Source of the DNA: Prostheceraeus crozeri
Taxonomy: Eukaryota > Platyhelminthes > Polycladida > Euryleptidae
DNA length: 64,000 bases
Assembly (NCBI GenBank): GCA_907163375.1
Contig: CAJQUW010016999.1
Coordinates: 62,001-126,000, forward strand
Direction: 5' to 3'
Position 1 is the first letter of the stretch. Every line of letters begins with the position of its first letter. Positions 11,992-26,900 of this stretch are shown piece after piece. The notes under the pieces were generated by a model. The model saw only the letters and a program-made list of their open reading frames with translations, did not search any database and was not told the DNA's origin. A program made the position numbers and the translations under genes.

Positions 11992-14900
11992 CTGCAAGAA
12001 AATAAGCCAAAATATATATGAGAAAAAATATGGTGTACGCTTGATAGCGACGAGTCTCCTCCTCACTTAAAAAACGGAGCAATTTTAATAAAAACAATGA
12101 AAACCGGCTTAAATAATGTTTTTCGACCTCACTGCATTTTCTATTGAAGTCCAATACATTGTATTTTTTATTGTATACAATATATTATATATATTGTATA
12201 CAATATTTCGGAATAAAACAATTTTATTCGTTTCGATTGTTTATCATATGACTTGGATATACGTAAAGCTTCTATGATTATTTCTTTCGCGACAGTGTAA
12301 TCTTGTTGAAACATCAATTCGGTTATTAAAACGCAACAAATGTTCCCGAGAAAATCAAAATCTGACTGGTATAATAACATCCTGGAAGTAACTTACACGT
12401 CTACCGTGTAATCGGATGCATCAGACAGAAATTCCACTTCCTTGAAAATGTGCCGTACAAAAAACCCAAGGGAAATACTAGAATTTCTTGAATATACCTG
12501 TATCCAACACGGTAATCTTTACATTTATTCTGCACCATCTAACAGCGGCAGGCACATACTCTCATACATGGATGTTGAAAATATGAACCGGAGATGCAAA
12601 TTCGATTAGACTTCAATCGAAGACAGTTCCATACAATTGTGATGGCATATATACAGTGTAGCACCGGGTGCTGGCATTAACATAAGACCATGACATTTAT
12701 ATGCTAATCATATTATTAGCACTATTCAACATACTGAAAATTACTGAAGAATCTAGGGCTGTTCTACATGTCTAATTCTGTTAACAAAATGAATGATCTC
12801 TCAATAGTTTGAGATAAAAATGAGTGCCCTTAAACAACAACAAACAAAGGTTTATCAAATCTCAACAGATGTAACCACCACGAGACGTGCTTTGGCTTGC
12901 TGGGCCTCACCTGTCGTGGGTCGGTTCGAGCCAGCGACGTTGGACCTGTCTCGTGGTGATTACTTATGCTCAGATTTGATAAATTTATTCATTGCTAGAC
13001 TGATTTTCTCAACATACAATGAGTAGCGCCTCCGTGAAGCGTCTCAATATCGGTAAAGGTGCCTCATAAAGGTGATATCTTCCGACATTTTCCGTACGCT
13101 ATGAAGTAACGACAGAATGACAGATAACATGCCTCATGCACTTCGCCTATATGCAAAAAAACCTGATACCTATGCGGTGGGAAAATCACTGGTACACACC
13201 CCCTCTGAGACCTCATAGTCCAGTGGACCTCCTCTGCTATCTAGCTGTTCAACTGAAATGAAATACTGTATTGCTGCCAATTATAATTGTTTAATTGAAT
13301 CGCTGCCAAAAATGAGAAGATTATACGTGGACATGAGCCATTGATATATCGTCAATCAAAATCACAAATTGAAAACCATATGACCGCGGGTCCACCGGAC
13401 CCCCACACAGGCTTGCCACACGACAAAATTTCATTTTTTTGCGCAGGCATACAAAATTTGCGCAGCTGCATTAACGCTATACTAAAAACTAATACTAAAA
13501 ACTATACTATAGTAAAAACTAAAACTATACTAAAAACGCTATACTAGGAAGTATAAACTAGACAATTAAAGAATTTATAGTAAGCAAAACGTCCACTCAA
13601 ATACTGTAAATTAAATCAATCTATCAATTACAATGCCCTCGTTTCTGGGACTGTTAATATAGGCAGCGTTTTGTCAATAGGGATATAATCGCAATTCGTA
13701 TTTGATCATGTTGTGCATGAAAATACACAACACAGTTATTTCAGGATTATTTACTGCTTTGTGAAGTGAGATGAAAACTACGTCTTTGAACTTCTTGAAT
13801 TGGTCTATCAGTCATGGTTTACATCTATTCGTCAAGTACCCCCAATAAGTTCGCTTGGAATTATGCGCAACTCGCAAACCAAAAAGCTATGATTGATCTA
13901 GCTAAGTGGATTTCAACCGGGGTGCCGAGAAAGTTCCTAGAGTTCAAGGGTTGATGAAATAAAGATAATTGGTAAAATTTCAATGAGAATGTTATAACAT
14001 CATTATTCCGATAGTTACCAACACAACACGTGCTCGGCTTCACAATGTAAATTACTGTCATAAAAGAATACATAATAATTAACATGTGTGAAGTTAGCGG
14101 AACCACGTTTATCTTTAAACTTGAATATATTTGACAAAAGCACCTGTGACTTTCTGGAATCTGAGTCCAGACTTATGATCAAGAGGCTGACATCGATATA
14201 ACAGAAGTTGTTTCGAATAGAAACACGCTGTAAGAAACCGCTAGTTTCACACACGTACATGAGCATGCTTCACTATTGCCATTATTAACTGCATTGTTGT
14301 GAAAAATGAAGCATATATTTGTGATAGACCCAACAATTTGGATCACGTAGTGACGAAATACACTTGATTTACTGCGCCGATCAGCGAGACCAAGAAATTG
14401 TTTCCGCTAGCTTCACATTCGTGTGTAATGCAGCGTCTTACCACCGAGTTGTCGACAGATAGGAACGCGACAGTCACACTGCATATTCTCTAGTACTCTC
14501 TTAGCAGAAAAAATATAAAAGTTTTGAATTTTTGTGCCGCAAGAACAAATCGCATAATTCATTATATTCATTACATTTATTGTAAATTACATTGTATTAT
14601 AATACACCTTTCACTGCGGAATCAAGACATCTCGAACGACTTGCTCTTATCGGCAATATTGATCGAATTTCTGTCGACTTTGTTTATTGTTAATTGTTAT
14701 TCCTGTCGACTATTGTAGGTTAATTGCTACGTAAGTCGTGTAATATGCGACTATGACTGTAGATGCAATATCATTCCTGATTTTGACGAGATGCGAAACG
14801 TTTTAGGATGTAATTTTCTATCGAAGTGCCGATCTCCCGCACATCCTCTTCACGAATATGTTCCACCAATTATGTTACGCACTGGAAGATTTCGCCTGCC

Positions 14901-17900
14901 TTCATTTTCAACTCAAAGACGCCAAAATTCTTTTTTTGTGTGGTACTGCATGGTTGTAAATGGTGAAGTTTAAACATTTTGGAAATAGTTCATTATTTAT
15001 TTTTATTGATCGAATAATATGCACAGAAATATGAAATTTATATCATACTTCTAAAGACTGACGTACATTTCAGCCTGTCACGGTCAGCAATAGAATGTTT
15101 CATGTGTAAAATTGCAATTTCAACCATCTTGTCATAAACTCTTGTATATTTTGATTTCTATTTTTCTTTCAATAAACACATTACTTACTTACTTACTTTA
15201 AGTCTGTCGAAATCGAAGTGTTTGAATGTGGTCGAAGTAGCTACTCCTTCAGCAATCTGAAGTGGCACTCATATGAAGTAAAGTGAGTCTTTTGCTGGAT
15301 GTTTTTGAAGAGATAACAATTCAAATCCAAAGATAACGATGTAAATTCGTCGCACTAAGTGGCTAGTTCCGGTTTTGAAGTAGAATTCTTGTTCACTTTG
15401 CTATAACGTACTTGGCAACAACCTCTTGGTATGAATAGCTTGAGGAGTGAAAATGACGACAAATTAGTGACCATGTCGTCGCCAACTTCTTTGTAAATCG
15501 TTCGATGAATCATAAAGTCTGTGTCTTATATTCGCAAGAGAACGATGGGTGCTTGACCAGAGGGGAGGAGCGGCACGAAGTTGAGAAGAGCCTTGACAAT
15601 CCCAGTGAGTGGTCGGTCTATACTAGAGGCATCTGAACGTAGCTTGAGTGTGCCAACCGAGTGTTCGATCCAGGTCATCCCAGCGCTCTTAGGCAACAAA
15701 ATCAGGTCAGGTTCACGTGAAAAGGCCTACTCGTAAGTGAGTCTGCATAATCGTCTACTGGCTCGTTTTCCTACGGAGCAGAAGCGCGCTAACAATGGAC
15801 ACCAGACAGCATTGAAGACCGTAGAAATTTTGAGACGAAGTAGTGAACAGAACGGCTTTTGTCTTTCAGTCTCAGAGCCTAACTGGCAGCATACCGAAAC
15901 ATTCCGTTGATTTGTTGATTTCTTGGATGAGTTTGTTTGTCAGAAGCGTTTTTTTAATTTAGGAAAGGCCAAGAGGGTGATAAATTCATTAAAACAATAC
16001 CGCAGCCCCTAATTTCTTCCATGTTTTCCCGCAATGCGGAAATTTCCGCAGCGAATATCATCACTGAAGTACGGGTCGAAATGCCACAAACTAGCTTATG
16101 AAAACCACACTGGCCGTGAAAAGCTTGCGTACTGCACAAGATTGTCCTTCCTTTATTATTCCTGACTTCGACGAGCGGTTGATATTTCTGTCTACAGTCG
16201 CGACAGGAAAACAAGCTGAGAAGCATTGAAATAAATGTAACTGGTATAATTTCCTGAACTTCTCTTGCTGCGATACCCGGTCAAAGTGCCTAATGCAAGA
16301 CTCTTCGGGGAAGCACATTCAAAGAGCGATCTTGGAGCATAAAAAACATGAGAAGGAAGCCCATACCTAGTCTACATGATGCATTGATTTACTGACTGAC
16401 TGGGACATGATGAAGACTATTATAAATCACTAAATGATTGAATGATTTCTTTATAAAGACATAATATCAGTTTTAATCATTCAGTAGGCCCTTACTGATG
16501 TTTTGCATTTGCGCAGAATTTCAAAGAATTTCTAATTTTTTGCGCATTTGCGCAGAATTGCGTTATTTGCACACGCGTATCAACCCTGTCCCCACACTCA
16601 GGTCTCTCAGGGTTGAAGATTCATTATCACCGGCACAGGAACTCTAAATCAAACACAATCTTGTCGTACGGAAAGAGTCAAGCAGTTGTTCAGACGTTTT
16701 ACTTATATTATCAAAGATCTAAATTTGCCTTTTATTGTATTAAAAACAATAGATCGGTTATTCGGTTAAAAAGGCGAAAAATTGAAATTTCAACGATCAT
16801 GAACGAATTTCTCAAGTTGGTCAATTTAGAAAATATAAAGGTCAACAATTTATCCGGTTGAAGATTACGCGATCCAGTGATATCTGGCAGCAACATCAAC
16901 AGTTTACACTAAAATGATTCACTTGCAGAAACTTAGATTTTAATAATAATAATTGCTTTATTCAAACTTCACATCATTAATTGTGAAGTAGCGGAACAAT
17001 CTTGAGGGAAGTATAAAAACATAATGAGAGTCATGCATACTTTACAAAAGAATATTTAAAACGAACTGTCTTGGCTTTAATACGGCGATGTGAATTCATC
17101 AGTCCACCAATGCATCTCTGGGCTGACGTATAAAGAATTAAGTTGAGTGGATGGTCTTTGGATTTTGCTTTCTTGGCCAGCGTGGCTGTCAAAAACCTGT
17201 TTTTTAGATGTCTTGTCTGCATGTCAACATCTAAAATGCAGTAATTACGGAACAATTTCATTAACAAATGACTTCAATTCAAAATTTTAACTTTACTGGT
17301 CACGAACACTCTGTATAATTTAATCACATGATATTTTCTGTTTCCCTACTGCTTCACTTACAGTAATCGTATCAGTTCTAAATCGATCCCTTAAGCTTGT
17401 TTTTAAGACAATGAAGTGTTTCAATGTCCAACATTACTTGATAAACAATTAATTCGGATTTTAACACCGAAGCTTGTCAGTCAAGCAAATTAATTTCCAT
17501 TTTCTAAAACATTATATTTTAAGTTTATAGCTGCATAAGAAAGATGTCCACAAACGTGGACACTTGAATAAGATATTTGAAACAATTTGTTCCCGTTGTA
17601 ATTTTGTAAATGAAATTGAAAACCAATAATTGTTTCCGAACGTTTTCGGCCATTCTTGTCAAGGATTAACATGGCAATGACATAATTCTACAAGGTGATT
17701 TAATTTAAGAATTGACTAAAATTCATGTCGGTACATGTCCAGCATTTGGATCACCAAAAGAATTATGCACGACTGGCATGGATATCTCGACAACCTTGCA
17801 ATGCATAAACAATAAGAACATGACTGTCTAAGAATCAAATAAGTAGTAAAAACATAAGTAGCAAGACAAAACACAAAAATCTGCATAAAGCTAAAAATCC

Positions 17901-20900
17901 AGACTTAGCGAGATTACGTGTTCCTTTAGCACACACAGTGCAGGCTTTTCTCTCTTTATGAAAAGAGCCTCCAAAACCTTCAGTTCTCTGACAGATCTCA
18001 CCCGTCTGACAATTTTAAATCCATTTCGATGCGCAAATCCGCATGCAGAGATCACTCATGAGATCCGTGTCATGAATGTATTTCAATTAGTTATTCCGTG
18101 AGGTAGATTTCATTGCACTCAAAACGATTTATGCATCGCACGAGTATACACAACAGTTTATCCTAACAAGCCAGTCCGAACATGACCTAGAAAACCATCA
18201 GAAGAATCTAACCAAAAATCCGTCGCTCATTTCTAGTTGCAATTTCATGCAGCATCATTGCCCTATGAATGCCATGACAGATGTTGTATGCACTGTATCA
18301 TCAGAATGCAGCATTTGGTTGTAAAATTGAATCTTAAACCTTCTCAGCCGGAACATTAATTGTTATTCTCAAATGGTCATGACGATTAAGTGCAGCTAAT
18401 GTCAACTGGCCATTATATCATCAGTACTTCAGTTAGAAAGAAGCAGTTGCTACTCCGCCCCAAGGATGGCAGCCATTTATGTGCTGGCAAATACAGGAGT
18501 GAGGCATTCTTCATTAGGCAGTGGATACTACCACCTGAGTGAGAGTTCGTCAGATGTAGTATGAGAGTTATAGTTGGTTTCAGGCTTTAATAGAGAAACC
18601 TATCTTCCATCATGCATTCTGCTGTGTGCTACCAAGAGTTGATGTATTAGATGTAGACTTGAAAGTTAACAGAACTAAAATACTGAATACTTAAATAATA
18701 ATTAATACTAAAATATTTAAAAAAAGCTATTTACAGTATGTGAATTGAATTAATGAGATAAACACATCGGATCAGCTGTCTATATAGTCTGGTAGCCAGA
18801 ACGAGTTTCTGCAGGAAACGAGGTCGAAAATATGACTCTCACAGAGTGATGTACACCCTATGCCTAGTGCGAATATGCCCGTTTGCCGAGTTCTAGTGAT
18901 TTCTTCCTCTTCTTGTCAGACAAGATCAAAGAAATTACTCCAATAGGACGCAGATTGCAATTTTTGGCAAAATGAAATTTTCTATGTTTTCTCTGATTAA
19001 CTGAAAAGAAGGAAGTCTAGAGTCACAATTTTTGACTATGGATGTCTTCAGTTCATTTCCTATCATGTGCAAGTGATATTATCGTGCATCTGATCGGTGA
19101 TGCATGCGAGAATGCGGTCCAATGTGGATTAAGTGGGCCAACATGTTGGTGTTTGCCGACAGTAGGGGGCTTTCCAAATCTGAATGTGTAGCTTCATAAT
19201 AGGTGTTCATGAACATGATAGGAAATGACGTGATGATATTGTTTGCCAAAAGTCATATATCTGGACTTAGTACTGTTCAATTGAGAAAACATAGAAATTT
19301 TTATTTTGCCAAAAACTGCAATCTGCGTCCCATTGGCCTGGATTAATTATGTGTTTTTCTTTGATCCTGTCTGACAAGAAGAGGAACTATCAATAACTCG
19401 ACAGACCTGCAGATTCGTAGTAGGCATAGGGTGTACATCACTCTGTGAAAGTCTTATTTTCGGCCTCGTTCCCTGCAGAAACTCGTTCTGGCTGCCAGAC
19501 TAATAGAGCTTCGTGGAAGTTTATTGACGACTCTCTTGAATGCTTCAACATTGATAGATGTTCTCTATCAAAGCCCGAAACAACCTGTATATCGCTCTGA
19601 TGATAGTCAACGGTCAAGTCAAGGACAGCCCATGCATGATGTACAATTGTGTGCGCTTCGAAATTCTGAAGGATGAGAATTAATTTTTAAAACAGTCGAA
19701 ATTCCATCGACTCGCGTCATAAGCGCGTTTATGATCGTCCTCACACATAAGCTTGGATCTGCCTTAACTGCAGCAATGATTTCCCACTCTATCTCAAACA
19801 GAATCGCAAGAAATATGTCATTTATTCGGACCTGGTTTATAACTATGATCAGTCCGATGAGTAAAAGTGTAAATTTACTAGAGGCAATTAGATCATTGAA
19901 ATGAAATTTAAAGAAAGTACATGTAGATAACCACCACTACCCCGTTCTGTTTTTTTAAACGCATCACTTGGCAGTGAGATTCAATCTAATTTTCGGTCAA
20001 TTTACAGAAAATTGGACACTTTGAAATAAACCTAGTCACATTGATGTCTGAGATCCTGACAGTCCAGATTGTGAGGATCATCAACATAACACTAATGTAG
20101 TCTGCAAGCACGCTGATTTTGATGGGAGAAAAATAAATGGTGGATTTGCTACGGTTGTAAATCACAACTCATCTGCGTTAACTAGTTACTGATAATTCAT
20201 TTTCACTTAGTTTAAGATGACATCCTGTTTCAGCATCATCATCATCAGCATCGTAGATTCAATCACACCTCATAATACAATTCTGACGCCCCAATGATGC
20301 TACATCATGTGACCGTTTCCGACTAATACATTGACTTACCAAGCTGCCGCAATCTTTCAAACGGTACAAAATCCTCACTGTCTTCGCCGTAGTCCAGTCG
20401 GGGAGATGGATGAACATTCTGTGGCGTGGTTGTCGCTGCAAATATAGACAAGTCCGTAGGCATCAATCACTAGAGACGGATGGAAATATCAACTCGTGTA
20501 AAAGTAACATTTACTCAACAACAGATAGGTAACACGATAGTGGATGGAATGAGTCGGAAGTGTGCTATCTGAACTTGATAAATAGTTGATTTGAAGACAG
20601 GTCTGTAGTCAAACTTCAATTTATTTACAATAAAGTTACTCGAATTTGCTTAACACCAGCCCTTCACTATTACCAACAAGTGAACTTCTAGACATAATTT
20701 TGTCAAGCGATAAGTATTACACGTATACAACATTTAGAGAGAGGCTTGTCTCGAACTGATCTCGCACTCCGGAATTCATGACATACATACATCCTAAGCG
20801 TATTTGTTACATGAAGCCCATGAAACTGTCATTCAGCAATACCTTGACGCTAAATAAATTTCAGCATTAAAGGTATATTCTATTACGGATTTTTGCTGAA

Positions 20901-23900
20901 CAGTTTGAACAACTACTGTAAACTGCAAACAAATAAATCTTACAACAAAGGAATAGAGGCATAAACGACTAAAACAAACTCTTGCATCGTGCAATTCCTT
21001 TACTTGTAAGCTATCATCAGTCACAACTTTTCAACGAATCGTAGGAGTCTACCCACTTAAGAGATATCATTCACGAGCACGATGATACACGTAAACGAAA
21101 GACGAAAAATCTTTCTACAAGTTACACCTGGTATATAATAGTTAATTTGATATTGGTATATAGCCGTCAACACATAGTATTAGCAGTTTAACGTGACAAC
21201 ATGTTGACAGACGGCTGACTTGGCCCATCTGTCGGACAGGTCACTAAGTAAAATGAAATGTGATATTCTCAAGTATTGAAACGGACCAATTTGATATTTC
21301 ACAAATTGAATGGATGCATCTTCTTCAGTTGAAGCATAATCACGTTCTCATACTCTCAGTAAAATCACAGTGATACATGATGATCTTGGCAGATTTTCAC
21401 ACTTGAAACGGCGAAGGTGCGATAATGGAACACTTCCAAATTAAAGGCAAAAATGTAAATCTAACAAAATGTGCTCGAAACATGCAAACAAAGTGGAAAT
21501 GGGCCTCTCTTTTGAGCACTCAGTAAGAGCAGTTTTACCACCACAGTCTGAGTAGCATAAGTTTACTCACTCATCCTTTTTTGCGTCGTTGTTTCCAGAA
21601 GACTATGATGCAGTCATAAACCTATGATTCGCCACCATGCGGTCTCATTCGATCTCTGACTTCATCAATGGAACAATGTTTTTGTTGGACTATCTTTGAA
21701 CAACTCAGATCAATGTGAACATGCCCTTTACCTTCTGATTTTGAACAGTGACTGTATGCGGCATGCTTCATTACAACACTCGTATCATAAATGGATTCAA
21801 GCCTCCTCGATTCTCATTAAAGGAGGCTGTGACTTGTTTCTGTTATGAAATAAACGCTTATTTGATTTGATTTAAAGACACTGTTTTAGATGGCTTCTGT
21901 TTGATTCATAGACCTCCATTTCTGCCAATGATCCTCACAATGAAGGGCTTCTTTCATTTTTTATTTAGTTACTAATTAATTGAACCATTGAACACGATTA
22001 GTAATTACACATTAAGTGGAGATTGCAATACACATGAACAGTGTCTTTAAAACATTGATTAAGACATCCAAAAATCTTAATGTCAAGTTGAATCACAGAG
22101 CTGGATTACTTGCTTGTGGCGGTGTTTCTCTAGAGGTGACGAGGCAGGTTTCATTACAAGGGACAACAACGGGTGACAGAAATTGAGATGGAGATATTTG
22201 CTCTCCTCCGAGTGCGCAACAAGTTAACAACTTCGAAGTTCAACTGTCGGATATGCATGCATCCTTGCAAATGGAAGCATAAATCTTAGTTTCAAATTTT
22301 GTCAACTGGAAATATTAATTAATCACACCGGTCAAATCCTCACGTTCTAAATTTACGAACTTAGCATGTTTGAAGGAGGTGCTTATACAACGATTAATCG
22401 GAATTTACACTATGTTCTCTGGTTTTCTTGTCCTTTGGGGCCAGGGTTATGCCGGTGGTAATTACCGGTGATGAAAAACTACTTTTTCCGTGTTAATTGC
22501 CAGCAGTTTTTTCGAATAGGCTATCGAATATCTTATCGTACATGAAGAAGGCATTAATTTGCGTTGGTAGGATTTTGATTATGAAACTGAAAACAATCAA
22601 GTCACTCATTCAAATTAATTGCCTTTTGTGGTCATTCAAGAACAGAGTACGGGTGTCGGGTAATACACCCTAAACCAGCGCTTCCTCAATCACACACTAA
22701 AGCAAGACACTATTCGTAACTAATAAAGAAATCCTAAAGCAAAGCGTTTTAGGAGGCTAGCGCGCTAGGGTAATTGTTCTTTAGGAGGCTATTTCACTCA
22801 ACCTCCTAGAATTTTAGTGTGTTTTACTGCATTCTTAGGATGCAGGTTTTTTCAATTTTATGAGGTGACAGTTTACAGTGTATGATAGCCGAAATCTTTG
22901 GGTCTAATTTTGGAAATATATTTCGTCGCGCCGGTGAACTCGGATTCAACCTCGGCATTATCTCAAGTGTCAGCCAGAGCGTGATGAATCTAAAGGAAAA
23001 CTATTGACTGTTACGTCCACTAATTGCGGTTTATTACCAGCAGCTATGCTTGATCCTTTTGCATGGAGAATTCTGTTCTTTCAAGTTAGTACGATTTTGA
23101 TCGGTATAATTTGTTCATGTGCTTTGGAATCATTTCAAACACTAAGGTAGACTTCTTCTGATTGATTGATAGTGTAGGCATATAATCAGTAGTTACAACT
23201 AATGAATTAGCGATAAGGGGTCGTGCACATATTACGTGATACCAAACCTACGAAATTTTAACCCCCCTCCCCCTTGTGATACGGCGTGATATATTCTGTA
23301 AACCCACCTCCCATATCACGTGATATTCTGGTCTACCCCCACCCAAAAAAATTCCACAGATCTCTTCTGTAGATTTATTTGAATTTTGTTGAATATATAC
23401 CGTACTTTCTACTTGTTTTTGAACCTACGATCAAATATTCAGCTAGACATCGGTTGAAGATCCAACAGCTTGTAAGCTACATGTGAATTAAGAAATAAAA
23501 ACATCAATTCCTATAATAGATGTTTTACTTCGAAACTTCCAATTTTCGTCAAAATAGAAACTTCTAATTGATTATGCATTTTATTTGAAAGAACAGCATA
23601 AGCTTATAGTATATCACGTGATGTTGTCTCCGTACCCCCCGTGTGATACCGCTTGATATATCGGTTGATCACTCCATGCGGATCACGTAATATGTGCACG
23701 ACCCTAACCGAATAAATGTTTAGAAACCTCCTCGGACGGTGGCGATTTTTTTGTTTAGTCAAGATCTTGAATGATCAATAATCGAATGAGAATGGGACCA
23801 GCGTTTACATCAGTCATCTAGATAGGTGGGAAAATTGCCACTCCTCAAATCCCAGACTTAGTCCGCTGCTGCTCCACCTCAAAAGCCTCTGCTTCCGCTT

Positions 23901-26900
23901 TTCCAGTTACCTATTCCTAATCTCCACCCGGTGTCCTGGTAACTTTCTCATGCTAACAGTAGTCAGTGCAGACTTAGTTAACATGAGTGGTAACTGGTAA
24001 TTACAATGGTAGTGAGACGGCTTATCACCCTTGTCACAGCCCTGCTCGGGACTCTTCTGGCTGGAACAATCAGTGTTTCGAAATGTGTTTACTGGACTGC
24101 AAATATAGACAACCCTTTTATGAAGAAGTTTGCAAATTCGATGATAGCTAAGACATAACATTTAGTGACTATTTTCATGATGACAGCCATCCCTACCATG
24201 CAATATACATGTTAATATTCAGCCATTGAGGAGAAAACTGAAATTATATTATGTACATGTACACACTGACTTCAATGTCACCAAAAGTCAACTTGTACAG
24301 ATTTTAAGCTGCAAAAGAAGGCATAAAAATCTATGTAATTACGTACATGATCTCACAACTCTGTTGACATAAGTTGAGACAGTACACTGTTAGTTACTTC
24401 GATCCAATATTTTCTTATCTTCATCGTGTGAATAACAAAAATATCCTTTACTTTGCTCAGTAGTCGTTAAGCCACTTGTCTTACTTGCAATCAAACTAAT
24501 CAATAGTGCAATGGCGATTACTACAAGTGATCAAACAAATTTCAGTGATATCAACCGTCACAAATCCACGTCATGTTGAACAAGGCGTGGAGGAGATATG
24601 CAACGAAGACTAATTAAACAGCACATGTTAGAATACTTCAATATTTTCGCAATGCAAATATGTTCCTACTAATGCTAAATTATAGCCCATCAAGTGACAG
24701 AGAAGTCGCCAATTAATTTAAAAAGACAGTTGATACATCGTAGAACCTGCAATAGGCAACCACCTTGATGAAGTGTTTGAAAAATAGACCGACACCCTGC
24801 AATGGATCGCCACCTTTTATATATCGGCAGCGTAAGTAGTGAGTAGAGGAGATTGGGGTGAGTTGGCATATGGGTCCTCCTGAAGAAACGTTTATGCTAG
24901 GTAGTATGAAATCACCAACTTGCTTTTTTCAGGACCATTTGCTTATTAGGCAGTGAAAATATTGCGATGTCTGCTTCAGTCCCTGATGTCTCAGGCGAGG
25001 ATGAAGAAGAATTGCCGAAAAAACGCCTTTTTGGAGCTTGATCTAGTAACTTTCTAAGGGTGTTGTATGTATACTCGGACGAGTTCAAGATCAGAATTCT
25101 GTCTAAGTTCTATCAAAACAAGAACTTCCTTTGAGTGCCAATATAACACGACTCTACATGAAGTAGATGTCACATGAGACGTAAACATTCATTCAGGATA
25201 GGGGTTGGGGTGAGTTAGCATATACTGGGATGGGTGGAGTTTGTATATAAACCGATGTGTAGAGTTGGCCTACCTTTTGAAAAAGACCTTCCGCTAAATA
25301 TCAAATACATTTTATGGAGCTCCTGTCTTACATGTAAGTGACAGAGCGACCTTACATTAGTTGAGACCATGTAAGGGAGTTTTTGAATGCTATTACTAGC
25401 TTTCATGAGTGGTAGGCCCACAGAATTAGATTGTTTAACTGCATCACTTTGCTAGAAGTGCAAACTGAATCAAAATAATGGCACATTCAGCAACTTATTA
25501 AGTGGGCAAAAAGAAATTTTTAATACCTTGCAGAGATAGGAAAAATAGTCGTGCGTCACTTGCGGATTGTTGTGGATTCCTTCAAAATGCTCCGATCGCG
25601 GTGATTCCTTCTAATTCGAAGAATTCAGATCATTGCGCAGACGTTTTCTCGATCATGTTTGCCCTTCCGATCATTTTAAAAAAGTTAGCAGGCGCATGAA
25701 AAAACGTTCACAAACTTCTCTGTAGAACTTGACATCGACTGTCTCTTTCCTGCGTGATCCAGTTGATAACAGTCACTGAAACTTTCACACAATTTGGCGT
25801 GTTTATCGTTGAATTGGCTGCTCATTGTTCGATTGCTATGGTATCATGTCAGCAGATTGTGCCATTTCATTACTGTTACATGTTCCAATGCTTCCCTTCT
25901 AGTCAAACGGAAGAAGAGACGATCTGTCTAATTCTGTGGGTAGGCCTAATGATGTCAGAAGGTCAACTAAAATGAAATAAGAAATGTTTTACATATCTGT
26001 TTACGGATTCATGCTTTTCATCTGAGGACGAAAAGAGTACTCATGGATGACTCATCATATGTAAACTCTTGTTATCAGCTTTCGTCGTCATGATCATTGC
26101 CGGTAATGATACTAGCGTCCATGAGCTCCCAAAAGTGGAGTTAGACGCCTTTTCAATTTAAAAATCCTAACTTCCACACCTGTTGTCTGCTTTCATATGA
26201 TGTTGATTAAATAGATCATATTTAGTATCTTCCTTTCAATGTTATGTACAGTCGAAACAATTGATTTGTTCTGATTCAGATTACCACTCTTCTTTCCCAT
26301 GCATTTAGCAAATAAGCAGGTGATCAGATGATCTATGCCGTCGTCAAAGCGATGGCTAAGGTCCCTAAACTTCGCGAAGCGCATAGTCCGGCAGCCAGAA
26401 CGAGTTTCTGCAAGGAACGAGGCCGAAAATAAGACTTTCACAGAATGATGTACACCCTATGCCTACTACGAATCGGCACGTCTGCCGAGTTCTAGTGAGT
26501 TCCTCTTCTTGTCAGACAGGATCAAAGAAAAACACGTGTGAATCCAATGGGACGCAGATTGCAGTTTTTGGATAAAATGATTTTTTCTATGTTTTCTATG
26601 ATTAAACGAAAAGTACTAAGCCCAGAGTCATGATTTTTGGCATGGAATGTCTTCAGGTCATTTCTTATCATGTGCATGTGCTTTTATTATGCATCTAATC
26701 GGCAATGTATGTGAGAATGTGGTTGAATGCGGATAAAGTGGCTCAAAATGTTTATGTTCGCCGACATTAAGAGGCTCGCCAAATCTAAGTGTGCTTAGCT
26801 TTATAGACAGGGGTGCATGAAAATGAAAGGGAGTGACCCGAAGACATTCCATGCAAAAACTTATGACTGGGATTAGTAATTTTCATTTAATCAGAGAAAA

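Larger units (their letters stand above)
11992..20339 (-). other. ZNHIT3 intron 4 (8.3 kb)
   Basis: Holds a near-palindrome at 12170-12204, a decayed hammerhead-type SINE (12847-12990), short A-rich tandem repeats (13480-13550), a TTAC run (15180-15199) and the first fold-back element (18787-19500). Open frames at 11831-12154 and 12168-12380 on the minus strand have no supported splice partners. Nothing else is recognised. Confidence 0.6.

Noticed and set aside
12168-12380. Minus-strand open frame directly upstream of the last ZNHIT3 exon, as an extra exon
   Set aside because: The only way to join it to the frame before it (12395-12470) needs a 15-bp intron. ZNHIT3 exons 4 and 5 already join in phase with family-like sequence.
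21555-21590. Possible 32-nt ZNHIT3 exon on the minus strand ending at GTGAGT
   Set aside because: Exons 3 and 4 both meet in phase 1, so an extra exon must be a multiple of 3. This one is not, and its acceptor lacks a pyrimidine tract.
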